Of a DNA stretch of 64,000 nt, positions 7,229-15,551 are shown piece after piece. This DNA comes from Bacillus sp. KH172YL63 (GTDB lineage Bacteria > Bacillota > Bacilli > Bacillales > Bacillaceae_B), in contig NZ_AP022842.1 in the NCBI RefSeq assembly GCF_011398925.1, forward strand, positions 1,352,001 to 1,416,000, written 5' to 3'. Below the pieces are notes generated by a model. The model did no database searches, was not told the origin of the DNA, and worked only from the letters and a program-made list of their open reading frames with translations. Numbering within the stretch: the first letter of the stretch is position 1; each line of letters opens with the position of its first letter. A program made the position numbers and the translations under genes.

Positions 7229-8716
7229 ATGGAAAGTACGGGGAAGAACATACCGAAAATAACCAAAAAGCCGCTTGTATTAATTTCTGTGATGCTTGCC
7301 ATGTTCATGGGGGCGATCGAGGCAACAATCGTTTCGACAGCGATGCCGGCAATTGTTGGGGATCTGGGTGGCTTTTCACTATACAGCTGGGTATTCTCTG
7401 CTTACTTATTGATGAATGCGATTACGGTATTGATATACGGTAAATTATCTGACTTATATGGAAGAAAACCAATCATCACGTTTGGCATCATGATGTTCCT
7501 GATCGGGTCTGTTGCCTGCGGCATGGCCCAATCGATGGAGCAGCTTATACTCTTTCGGTTTATACAGGGGTTTGGGGCAGGCGCGGTGTTGCCGATGGCC
7601 ACGACGATCGTAGGCGACATTTATTCAAGGGAAGAGCGGGCAAAGATTCAAGGGTATCTTTCCAGTGTCTGGGGGATATCAGCCGTCAGCGGTCCGCTGG
7701 TCGGTGGTTTACTCGTTGAATATGCAAGCTGGCGATACGTATTTTGGGTCAATATTCCATTGGGGCTCCTGGCGATTGCCGGTCTGTGGCTGTATTTGCA
7801 TGAAGAGATTGAGAAGAAGAAGCCTGAGATTGATGTTGGTGGTGCCGGGCTGCTGGTCGTATCACTCGCGTCCCTCCTGTTCCTCCTCGTCGAAGGAGGC
7901 CTGAGCTTTCAGTGGGTATCTTGGCAGGCGGCGTTACTCATCGGAATCTTCCTTATAGGCTCAACTGTGTTTATCATCCATGAGCGGCGCACTCCGCAGC
8001 CGATGATGCCGTTTGATCTGTGGAAAGTCAGATCGATTACTGTCGCCAATGTCGTGTCGTTGACCACCGGGGTCATTATCATCGGGATATCCAGTTTTCT
8101 CCCTGCATTTGTTCAAGGAGTCATGGAAAGGAGTGCTACCGTTGCAGGTTTTACATTGACCGCCATGTCGATCGGCTGGCCGATTTCTGCCACCATCGGG
8201 GGGAGACTGCTGTTGAAGATCGGCTACTTTAAAACTTCCCTGATAGGAGGTGTGGCGCTCATTACAGGCGGGGTTTTCTTCCTGCTGATGGACCCTTCCT
8301 CCGGTCCACTGTGGGCGGCTGTTGGCTCATTTTTTGTAGGGGTTGGAATGGGGCTCACCTCCACCTCCTTTATCGTCTCGATTCAATCCTCCGTGACCTG
8401 GGAGTCGAGGGGAATTGCGACTGCTACAAACATGTTCATGAGGAACCTGGGGACGACGATCGGTGCAGCATTGCTTGGAGGGATCCTTAACAGCAGGTTG
8501 AAGACATATTTTGAACATCACGGACAGGATTACTCCATTGATGATGTGAATATGCTGTTGAATCCAGCGGAAAGAAAATCTTTGGCCCAAGAGGAACTTC
8601 AACTTCTTCAAGGTGCATTGACAAGCTCCCTGGATTGGGTGTATGGGGCCGTATTTCTGTTTGCGGTGATCAGCTTCACTTTCATTTTATTTTTCCCTAA
8701 AGTGCTAGAAAAATAG
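7229..8716 (+). CDS. MFS drug exporter, DHA2 (14-TM) family
   Basis: The 495-residue product is a 14-helix major facilitator of the EmrB/QacA type, which exports drugs or other amphipathic compounds against protons. Landmarks are AIEATIVSTAMPAIVGDL in TM1 (family motif D1), the loop GKLSDLYGRKP (motif A) near residue 75, and GFGAGAVLPM in TM4. The start at 7229 is chosen because homologues begin shortly before TM1; an upstream in-frame ATG at 7085 would add a spurious hydrophobic leader. The 3' end overlaps the convergent TSUP gene by 12 bases. It is an addition relative to the B. subtilis ykuL-ccpC order. Confidence 0.88.
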   Translation: MESTGKNIPKITKKPLVLISVMLAMFMGAIEATIVSTAMPAIVGDLGGFSLYSWVFSAYLLMNAITVLIYGKLSDLYGRKPIITFGIMMFLIGSVACGMAQSMEQLILFRFIQGFGAGAVLPMATTIVGDIYSREERAKIQGYLSSVWGISAVSGPLVGGLLVEYASWRYVFWVNIPLGLLAIAGLWLYLHEEIEKKKPEIDVGGAGLLVVSLASLLFLLVEGGLSFQWVSWQAALLIGIFLIGSTVFIIHERRTPQPMMPFDLWKVRSITVANVVSLTTGVIIIGISSFLPAFVQGVMERSATVAGFTLTAMSIGWPISATIGGRLLLKIGYFKTSLIGGVALITGGVFFLLMDPSSGPLWAAVGSFFVGVGMGLTSTSFIVSIQSSVTWESRGIATATNMFMRNLGTTIGAALLGGILNSRLKTYFEHHGQDYSIDDVNMLLNPAERKSLAQEELQLLQGALTSSLDWVYGAVFLFAVISFTFILFFPKVLEK

Positions 8717-9430
8717 TTGGATACCGAGCTGTATAATCAGAAGCAGTGTGAGTATGTGCAGAAGGATTCCAACTTGTTTCAAAGAGAGCTTTCCGGCAAT
8801 CCTTACGGCAAGCTGGGCACCGATCAGTGCGCCTGAAGCAAATGGAAGAGCAATCATCCATTCAACATGGCCGTTTTGAAAATATATTGTAAACGCCCCG
8901 AGACAGCTCAGGAACGTTTGAAATCGGGTGAGCGCAACAGAAGTTAAATAGCTCCTGCCATGCAGTAAATGGGTGTACATGAGCATCGTGGCCTGGCCTG
9001 GGCCGAATAATCCGTCATACGTACTGATTCCATACAAATATCCGTAAATGCGGTAGCGTATTCTGCTGTCCCCTTTCGGTCTGATTCCTTTATAGACGCT
9101 TAAAAGAAGGGCGAATAGAAGGAAGAAGAAAGCCATCCATTCCAGGTGTCTGGCCGGAATCTGATCTGACAGGAGCGCCCCGGTGAGTCCACCGGCAACA
9201 GCGATGGGAAGAAGGGGCAAGCATTCCCTCAATGCTACTTTCCGTTCCTTCACTAAATACACAAAGCTTGTAAATGAACTGGTGATATTAGAAAATTTCG
9301 CGGTAGCAATCGCTGTATGGACAGGTATTCCGATCAGAAGCATGACGGGCATCCCGATGAGTCCGCCACTTCCTGCCAGCGTACCGATGAATGCCACAGT
9401 GAGTCCGGTCAATAACAATATGATTTCCAT
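8705..9430 (-). CDS. TSUP family permease (TauE/SafE-type)
   Basis: The 241-residue protein has about eight hydrophobic segments and the two-fold repeat of the TauE/SafE family, including GTLAGSGGLIGMPVMLL near the N-terminus and the matching DGLFGPGQATMLM in the second half. Members move sulfite, sulfoacetate, taurine or other small organosulfur or carboxylate anions; the substrate cannot be read from the sequence. It is transcribed away from ccpC across a 106-bp spacer. That places it where a LysR regulator could control it, but CcpC targets elsewhere are citrate-cycle genes. Confidence 0.83.
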   Translation of the reverse strand: MEIILLLTGLTVAFIGTLAGSGGLIGMPVMLLIGIPVHTAIATAKFSNITSSFTSFVYLVKERKVALRECLPLLPIAVAGGLTGALLSDQIPARHLEWMAFFFLLFALLLSVYKGIRPKGDSRIRYRIYGYLYGISTYDGLFGPGQATMLMYTHLLHGRSYLTSVALTRFQTFLSCLGAFTIYFQNGHVEWMIALPFASGALIGAQLAVRIAGKLSLKQVGILLHILTLLLIIQLGIQLFF

Positions 9431-9536
9431 CCACTCACACCCTTTCCTTGTACCTTCAGTTTATGCGACTTCTATTAATAATGAAATTTAATATAATTTA
9501 ACTTATAATATAAGAAAAACTTATGAAGGTGATGCT

Positions 9537-10421
9537 ATGGCGTTTTCCGAATATCAATTACTTCATGTACTTGCACAGGAAATGAACATGAGAAAAGCAG
9601 CAGAAAGATTATTTGTTTCTCAACCTGCGCTGTCACAAAGACTGCAGACGATAGAGAAAGAATGGGGAACGAAACTGTTTCTCCGTTCCCAAAAAGGGTT
9701 GTCCCTCACTCCCGCCGGGGAACTTGTTGTGGGGCTTGCCGGTGAAATGCTTCAAAAAGAAGAAAGTGTGAAGGAAAGGATTCAGGCACTTGAATACGAG
9801 GTGCACGGGACATTGAAGATTGCCTGTGCGTCAATCGTTGGACAGAACTGGCTTCCGAAAGTGCTGAAACGATTTGTTGAAACGTATCCCCATGCCAAAA
9901 TCTCATTAATGACTGGCTGGAGCAGTGAAATTCTTAAAGCGATTTATGAAGACGAAGTCCATATCGGGATCATCAGGGGGACACCTGATTGGAAAGGACC
10001 GAAGCATCATCTGTTTCAAGATACATTATACCTGGTGGACAGGGAAATCCAGTCGATTGAGGACGTGGTGAAGACCGATCGTCCGTTCATTCAATTCAAG
10101 AGTGATTCGAATTATTACCAGGAAATCCAGGACTGGTGGCACCGTCAATTCCAGACAACGCCGAAGCGCACGATCGTGGTCGACCAGATTGAGACATGCA
10201 AGCAGATGACGTTAAACGGAATCGGTTATGCCATACTTCCGGCCATCACGTTGGATGGAATGGAAGAAGATATTTATAAAATTCCTTTAATGGATGAACA
10301 TGACTCCCTCATACATCGGGATACATGGTTACTCGGGTATGATTCCGCATTTCAGCTGAGACAGGTAACCGCATTTCTCGAAGTTGTAAACGAATTCATT
10401 CATGAAAACGCTCAAGATTGA
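9537..10421 (+). CDS. ccpC: LysR-type regulator CcpC (citrate-responsive)
   Basis: This is a 294-residue LysR-type activator/repressor with the winged helix at 15-60 (MRKAAERLFVSQPALSQRLQTI cannot be missed as the family helix-turn-helix) and an effector-binding domain from about 88. B. subtilis CcpC is 293 residues and this protein follows it closely, including GWSSEILKAIYEDEVHIGIIRG and DQIETCKQM. CcpC represses citB and citZ and is relieved by citrate. Synteny with darB upstream and dapH downstream supports the name. The gene is preceded by AAGGTGATGCT. Confidence 0.82.
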   Translation: MAFSEYQLLHVLAQEMNMRKAAERLFVSQPALSQRLQTIEKEWGTKLFLRSQKGLSLTPAGELVVGLAGEMLQKEESVKERIQALEYEVHGTLKIACASIVGQNWLPKVLKRFVETYPHAKISLMTGWSSEILKAIYEDEVHIGIIRGTPDWKGPKHHLFQDTLYLVDREIQSIEDVVKTDRPFIQFKSDSNYYQEIQDWWHRQFQTTPKRTIVVDQIETCKQMTLNGIGYAILPAITLDGMEEDIYKIPLMDEHDSLIHRDTWLLGYDSAFQLRQVTAFLEVVNEFIHENAQD

Positions 10422-10512
10422 TACTTTTTGGTTGTCTTCCACCCTTTAATTTGATAAAGTAATTGCAGAAACGGATTATGAATTTTTATACATAGCGATG
10501 GAGGGAATACTG

Positions 10513-11220
10513 ATGAAAATGATGGACGCGAATGAAATTATTTCTTTTATTCAAAATAGTACGAAATCTACACCTGTAAAGGTTTATGTGAAAGGTGATC
10601 TCGAAGGAATCGACTTCGGTTCATCTCAAACATTCCTTCAAGGAAATTCCGGAGTTGTGTTCGGGGAGTGGAGTGAGCTTTCTGCCATTCTTGAAAATAA
10701 TAAAGAAGCGATCGAAGACTATGTAGTAGAGAATGATCGACGCAACTCTGCGATCCCGTTGCTTGACATGAAAGGAATCAAAGCCCGTATCGAGCCGGGT
10801 GCTGTTATCCGTGATCAAGTGGAAATCGGTGATAATGCAGTCATCATGATGGGTGCCATGATCAACATCGGGTCGGTTGTCGGAGAAGGTACGATGATCG
10901 ATATGAATGTTGTACTTGGAGGACGTGCTACTGTAGGTAAGAATTGTCATATCGGTGCAGGTGCAGTCCTTGCAGGTGTCATTGAGCCGCCATCGGCGAA
11001 GCCGGTTGTCATTGAAGATGATGTTGTCATCGGTGCCAATGCAGTTGTGTTAGAGGGCGTTACAGTCGGAAAAGGTGCTGTTGTCGCAGCCGGTGCAATC
11101 GTTGTGGATGACGTTGCTCCTTATACTGTCGTTGCCGGTACGCCTGCTAAGAAATTAAAGGATATCGATGATAAGACGAAATCAAAGACGGAAATCAAAC
11201 AAGAGTTACGTCAGCTTTAA
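10513..11220 (+). CDS. dapH: tetrahydrodipicolinate N-acetyltransferase
   Basis: The 235-residue protein is the acetyl-branch enzyme of lysine and meso-diaminopimelate synthesis, adding an acetyl group to tetrahydrodipicolinate. The middle is a left-handed parallel beta-helix of hexapeptide repeats ([20 protein letters not shown] and onward, about 90-190). The N-terminal domain ([14 protein letters not shown]) and the EIKQELRQL tail match B. subtilis DapH. I start at 10513 because GGAGGG lies just before it; the ATG at 10498 overlaps that ribosome site. dapL follows 110 bases later. Confidence 0.95.
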   Translation: MKMMDANEIISFIQNSTKSTPVKVYVKGDLEGIDFGSSQTFLQGNSGVVFGEWSELSAILENNKEAIEDYVVENDRRNSAIPLLDMKGIKARIEPGAVIRDQVEIGDNAVIMMGAMINIGSVVGEGTMIDMNVVLGGRATVGKNCHIGAGAVLAGVIEPPSAKPVVIEDDVVIGANAVVLEGVTVGKGAVVAAGAIVVDDVAPYTVVAGTPAKKLKDIDDKTKSKTEIKQELRQL

Positions 11221-11330
11221 TAGCAGACTTACATGAAATAAGGATAACCATGGGAAAAGAACGGACGGTCGACGTCGGTTCTTTTCTTGTACACAGGTCC
11301 ATTCTTACTGCCGATAAAAGGAGAATCACA

Positions 11331-12449
11331 ATGACGATGATAGATTTCAAAGAGATCCGGAGAGATTTGCACCGGATTCCGGAGCTTGGCTTTCAAGAGA
11401 TTAAAACACAGCAATATTTGTGCAATTATCTTTCAGGCCTTCCGGCAGAACGTATAGAAGTGAAAAAATGGAAAACAGGACTTTTCGTCAAGGTACATGG
11501 AACAGAGCCTAATAGAGTAATCGGATACAGGGCAGACATTGACGGCCTTCCGATCCAGGAAGATACCGGGCTTGAGTTTCCCTCGAATCATGAAGGACGT
11601 ATGCATGCATGCGGACATGATTTTCATATGGCAATCGCACTTGGGGTACTGACCCACTTCGTTCATCACCCCATCAAAGATGACCTTCTCTTCATATTCC
11701 AGCCCGCGGAGGAAGGGCCGGGCGGGGCGAAGCCCATGCTTAAGAGTGACATTATGAAGGAATGGAAGCCCGATGTCATTTTCGCGCTGCATATTGCGCC
11801 TGAATATGAAGTAGGAACGGTTGCCGTCAAAGAAGGTCTCCTTTTTGCCAATACATCAGAATTGTTCATTGATTTTAAGGGGAAGGGCGGTCATGCGGCA
11901 TATCCCCATCACACCAGGGATATGATCGTGACGGCTTCTTCATTTGTCACTCAAATGCAGTCTATCGTATCGAGGAATGTGGATCCCCTGGACAGTGCCG
12001 TCATCACGGTAGGTAAAATGGAGAGTGGGACGGTCCAGAATATCATTGCAGAAACAGCCAGGTTGGAAGGAACGATCCGCACCCTTTCGGCACAGTCGAT
12101 GAAAAGCGTGAAAGAACGCCTGGAAGCATTAATCGAAGGGATGAAAATCAGCTACGATTGTGACATAGAAGTGGATTATGGAAGCATGTATCAACAGGTA
12201 TACAATGACCCTGCCTTGACCAGTGATTTCATTTCATTCCTGCAGGATACGGACAGGAACGTGGTCATATGTAAAGAAGCTATGACAGGGGAAGATTTCG
12301 GCTATATGCTTGAAGAAATACCTGGCTTTATGTTTTGGCTTGGTGTTGATTCCCCGTATGGCCTCCATCATGCTAAGTTGAATCCGAAGGAGGAAGCGAT
12401 CGACTTTGCCATCAGCCTCCTGTCTGATTATATCTCTGCATTGAAATAG
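11331..12449 (+). CDS. dapL: N-acetyl-diaminopimelate deacetylase
   Basis: This is a 372-residue M20-family amidohydrolase matching B. subtilis DapL (YkuR, 374 residues), which removes acetyl from N-acetyl-L,L-diaminopimelate one pathway stage after DapH. Metal ligands are visible in [11 protein letters not shown] near residue 93, the EEGPGG motif near 128 and [10 protein letters not shown] near 186. The ATG at 11331 follows AAAGGAG with seven bases of spacing; the frame is open back to 11250 but without a start signal. Both dap genes lie together and end at a strong terminator. Confidence 0.93.
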   Translation: MTMIDFKEIRRDLHRIPELGFQEIKTQQYLCNYLSGLPAERIEVKKWKTGLFVKVHGTEPNRVIGYRADIDGLPIQEDTGLEFPSNHEGRMHACGHDFHMAIALGVLTHFVHHPIKDDLLFIFQPAEEGPGGAKPMLKSDIMKEWKPDVIFALHIAPEYEVGTVAVKEGLLFANTSELFIDFKGKGGHAAYPHHTRDMIVTASSFVTQMQSIVSRNVDPLDSAVITVGKMESGTVQNIIAETARLEGTIRTLSAQSMKSVKERLEALIEGMKISYDCDIEVDYGSMYQQVYNDPALTSDFISFLQDTDRNVVICKEAMTGEDFGYMLEEIPGFMFWLGVDSPYGLHHAKLNPKEEAIDFAISLLSDYISALK

Positions 12450-12455
12450 CGACAT

Positions 12456-12498
12456 GCATCACGGAAGGCTCTTCCCGATCCTTCCGTGATGTTTTTTT
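12456..12498 (+). terminator. intrinsic terminator after dapL
   Basis: CATCACGGAAGG pairs perfectly with CCTTCCGTGATG, followed by seven T. Confidence 0.9.
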
Positions 12499-12517
12499 AT
12501 TTCATATTTTCTCCCAC

Positions 12518-12547
12518 AAAAAAAAGAAGGCATGGTCGCCTTCTTCT
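12518..12547 (-). terminator. intrinsic terminator of the mscS gene
   Basis: Read on the minus strand, AGAAGGC and GCCTTCT form a stem with a six-base loop followed by a run of T, ten bases past the mscS stop. It faces the dapL terminator. Confidence 0.85.
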
Positions 12548-12556
12548 TCAGGGTCA

Positions 12557-13426
12557 TTATACATTTTCTTTTTTCTCGATGTACACCTGATGAGGGAATG
12601 GGATTTCAATTCCATTCTGATCAAGTGCTTCTTTAAGGGCCTTGCGAAGCTTACGTTCCACGCCCCACTGTTCCATATTTTTCGTTCTGCACAGTACCCT
12701 TAATACGACATCGGAAGAGCCCAGTGTTTGAACGCCAAGTACATTCGGTCCTTCAACGATATTGTCGTCCTCTTGGGCAATACTGTCACACGCCTGCTGA
12801 AGAACAGCCATCGCTTTATCAATATCATCGTCATAAGAAATCCCGATATCGACAAGTGCTCTCATGTTTCCGCGGGAGTGATTGCTGATGCTGGTGATTT
12901 CTCTATTCGGTACATAATGAAGGGTGCCGTCGAATCCGCGAATGTGGGTCGTTCTTAAGCCGACCTCTTCTACAATCCCTGAGAAGCTTGCAGTAGTGAC
13001 GTAATCGCCGACATCCACCTGCTTCTCAAGCAGAATGAAGAAGCCTGTGACTACATCGCTTACCAGTCCTTGAGCACCGAAACCTACAGCAAGTCCGACA
13101 ATTCCGGCACCTGCCAGGATCGCAGTCACTTCAATTCCGAAAATTTGTAGAATCGTAACAAAGAACACAAAGATAAGGACATATCCTACGATATTCTTTG
13201 AAAGTCCCTGTAAGGTCTGTGCCCGGCCTTCAGAAACATCATTTCTCTGCTTATACTTGTCGAAGATTCTTTCAATTACCCTGTTCGCTGTTGCTTTTAC
13301 AATAACGAAAGCGATCCAAATCGCTAGTATCTGTAGTGCACCAATCCCAATCGTAACCAATAGACCGCCCCAATTAAAGTTGGAAAGCCGATCCGTTAAT
13401 GAAGCAAGATTCAGTATGTAATTCAA
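12557..13426 (-). CDS. ykuT: small-conductance mechanosensitive channel, MscS family
   Basis: The 289-residue protein has about three N-terminal membrane helices, the glycine- and alanine-rich pore helix (AGAGIVGLAVGFGAQGL, about 108-124) and the soluble vestibule domain (VGDYVTTASFSGIVEEVGLRTT). It would open under membrane tension during osmotic downshock. Position after dapL matches B. subtilis ykuT, which is slightly shorter. The start is TTG at 13426, with AAAGGATGA about nine bases upstream. The gene is single, transcribed divergently from the ABC exporter pair. Confidence 0.88.
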   Translation of the reverse strand: MNYILNLASLTDRLSNFNWGGLLVTIGIGALQILAIWIAFVIVKATANRVIERIFDKYKQRNDVSEGRAQTLQGLSKNIVGYVLIFVFFVTILQIFGIEVTAILAGAGIVGLAVGFGAQGLVSDVVTGFFILLEKQVDVGDYVTTASFSGIVEEVGLRTTHIRGFDGTLHYVPNREITSISNHSRGNMRALVDIGISYDDDIDKAMAVLQQACDSIAQEDDNIVEGPNVLGVQTLGSSDVVLRVLCRTKNMEQWGVERKLRKALKEALDQNGIEIPFPHQVYIEKKENV

Positions 13427-13462
13427 ACAAAATCATCCTTTCCTTAGAATAATGACCCTACT

Positions 13463-13493
13463 AGTATACACAATACCCCGTAGGTTATGTCAA
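13463..13493 (-). promoter_or_regulatory. candidate sigma-A promoter for mscS
   Basis: On the minus strand TTGACA (13493-13488) and TATACT (13468-13463) stand 19 bases apart, about 40 bases before the mscS start. The hexamers are consensus; the spacer is longer than ideal. Confidence 0.45.
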
Positions 13494-13611
13494 AGGGATA
13501 TGTGCAAGATGTAGAATTTTCTTTCGAATGGAGGATGAAATTTCTTATATAAGGAAAAAAGACAAATCATGACAGTGAATGGTAAGTAGTGAATCAAACG
13601 AATGTGTGAAA

Positions 13612-13642
13612 GAAGATCGGTCAAATGGCCGATCTTCTTTTT
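13612..13642 (+). terminator. terminator-like hairpin upstream of the ABC exporter genes
   Basis: GAAGATCGGTCA and TGGCCGATCTTC form a stem with a two- to three-base loop, followed by five T. No plus-strand gene precedes it, so it may be an attenuator or the end of a short leader transcript. Confidence 0.6.
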
Positions 13643-13786
13643 AGGAAATATTACTATACTAAACTGAAACAGCAGAAGTATTCAAAAAAAGGGAAAAATT
13701 CAAAAAAAAGGGTAGATAAATATTTCGAAAGCCGATATATTTAGTAGTACGTTGATTTTAATGGACGGAGTGAAAGGGGAGAAAAT

Positions 13787-15532
13787 ATGGATACATTTAC
13801 TAAATTGAAAGCCTTTTATTGGCCGTATAAAAGGCATTTTATCATTTCGATGATCTTCTTGATTTTTGTAACGGCTATAACCGTTGTCTATCCGATGATA
13901 TTGCAAGTAACAATCGATGACGTCATTTTGCAAGGGAAGTATGACTGGATCCCGTACTTGGCCTTCGGCTTCATCGGCATCATGGCAGTGAAAGGCGTGG
14001 CCACATTCATTCAACAATACAATGGTGACCTGTTTGGCATCACCTCTGTCTACCGTCTGCGAAACGAATTGTATGAAAAGCTGCAGTTCCTTCCATTCAG
14101 TTATTATGATAATGCGAAAACAGGAGACCTGATGTCGAGGCTGACAGCGGATGTGGAAGCTTTCCGCTTTTTCCTGTCCTTTGGTTTTTCTGAACTTCTT
14201 CGCTTTTTCATGCTCGTGACGGTCAGCTTTGGGGTTATGTTTTACTATTCGCCTTCTTTGACGTTCGTCACGCTCATTTCTTTACCCTTCCTGGCAGTTG
14301 TCGTGTACAAATTCGATAAAGCTGTGCACCCGGCCTTCCGCGGAATCAGGAAGTCGTTTGGAAAACTCAATACAAATGTCCAGGAGAATATTTCCGGCAT
14401 CAATACGGTGAAATCGCTTTCCAGGGAAGGTTTCCAAATTGAAAAATTCAACCGGTCCAACGGGGACTATAAAGATAAGTACCTGCACACTTCCGATGTG
14501 TGGGCAAAGTATTTCCCTCTGATGGAGTTTCTCGGGAATGTGAGTGTCGTCACCCTGCTTGCGTACGGAGGATACCTCGTCATGAATGACAATCTACAGC
14601 CCGGTGAACTGGTCGCCTTCTACAGCCTGGTCTGGTATATTATCTGGCCGATCATGAACCTTGGCTTTACGATCAATCTCTTTTCACAATCTAAGGCATC
14701 AGGGGAACGCTTATTAGAAATCCTGGAAGTGGATGAAGAGATCAACGACCGTGAAGATGTGCTTCATGCTGAGCGGCTGAAGGGGAAAGTCGAATTCAGG
14801 CATGTCAGCTTGAACTATACGGTCCATGACGAAGCGGCCCTGGAAGATATCTCGTTTGAAGTTGAGCCTGGGAAGGTCATAGGCCTGATTGGCGGAACCG
14901 GTTCCGGTAAAACGAGTATCACCCAGCTGATTACACGCTTTTACGAACCGGAGGAGGGAGAGATCCTGATAGACGGCAGGGACTTGAAAGACTACTCCTT
15001 AAAGTCACTCCGTCGAAATATTGGATTTGTTCTCCAGGAAACATTTTTATTTTCGTCGACAATCAAAGCCAATATTGCATACGGCCGGCCTGACGCATCG
15101 ATGGAAGAAATCGTTGAAGCGGCCAAACGGGCACAGGCACATGAGTTTATCTCAGATTTACCTGACGGTTATGAAACACGACTCGGGGAGAGGGGGCTCG
15201 GACTATCAGGGGGCCAGAAACAGCGGATAGCGATTGCCCGGGCCATCTGTACAGACCCGTCGATCCTGATCCTTGATGATGCGACGAGTGCCGTCGATAT
15301 GGAAACTGAATTCAGGATCCAACAAGACTTGAAAGAAGTCATGGCTGACCGGACAACGTTCATCATCGCCCACCGGATTTCCTCCCTGAAGCATGCAGAC
15401 GAAATCATCGTGTTAGAAAACGGGAAAGTCGCGGAGCGGGGCGTTCATGAATTCCTGCTGAAAAATAACGGACCGTATCAGCGGATTTATGATATTCAAT
15501 ATAAAGATCAGAAAAATATCGTCCGAACATAA
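13787..15532 (+). CDS. heterodimeric ABC exporter, half with non-canonical Walker B (YknU-like)
   Basis: The 581-residue protein fuses a six-helix exporter membrane domain (about 15-310) to an ATPase domain (about 335-575). The Walker A motif is GGTGSGKTS, the signature LSGGQKQR is canonical, and Walker B is ILILDDATSAVD, with Asp where the catalytic Glu normally stands. It pairs with the gene 19 bases downstream. Size and position resemble B. subtilis YknU, but YfiB- or BmrC-type half-transporters are alternatives. The substrate is unknown. The ATG follows AAAGGGGAGAAAAT. Confidence 0.88.
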   Translation: MDTFTKLKAFYWPYKRHFIISMIFLIFVTAITVVYPMILQVTIDDVILQGKYDWIPYLAFGFIGIMAVKGVATFIQQYNGDLFGITSVYRLRNELYEKLQFLPFSYYDNAKTGDLMSRLTADVEAFRFFLSFGFSELLRFFMLVTVSFGVMFYYSPSLTFVTLISLPFLAVVVYKFDKAVHPAFRGIRKSFGKLNTNVQENISGINTVKSLSREGFQIEKFNRSNGDYKDKYLHTSDVWAKYFPLMEFLGNVSVVTLLAYGGYLVMNDNLQPGELVAFYSLVWYIIWPIMNLGFTINLFSQSKASGERLLEILEVDEEINDREDVLHAERLKGKVEFRHVSLNYTVHDEAALEDISFEVEPGKVIGLIGGTGSGKTSITQLITRFYEPEEGEILIDGRDLKDYSLKSLRRNIGFVLQETFLFSSTIKANIAYGRPDASMEEIVEAAKRAQAHEFISDLPDGYETRLGERGLGLSGGQKQRIAIARAICTDPSILILDDATSAVDMETEFRIQQDLKEVMADRTTFIIAHRISSLKHADEIIVLENGKVAERGVHEFLLKNNGPYQRIYDIQYKDQKNIVRT

Positions 15533-15551
15533 GGAAGGCAGGTGAAAGCAT

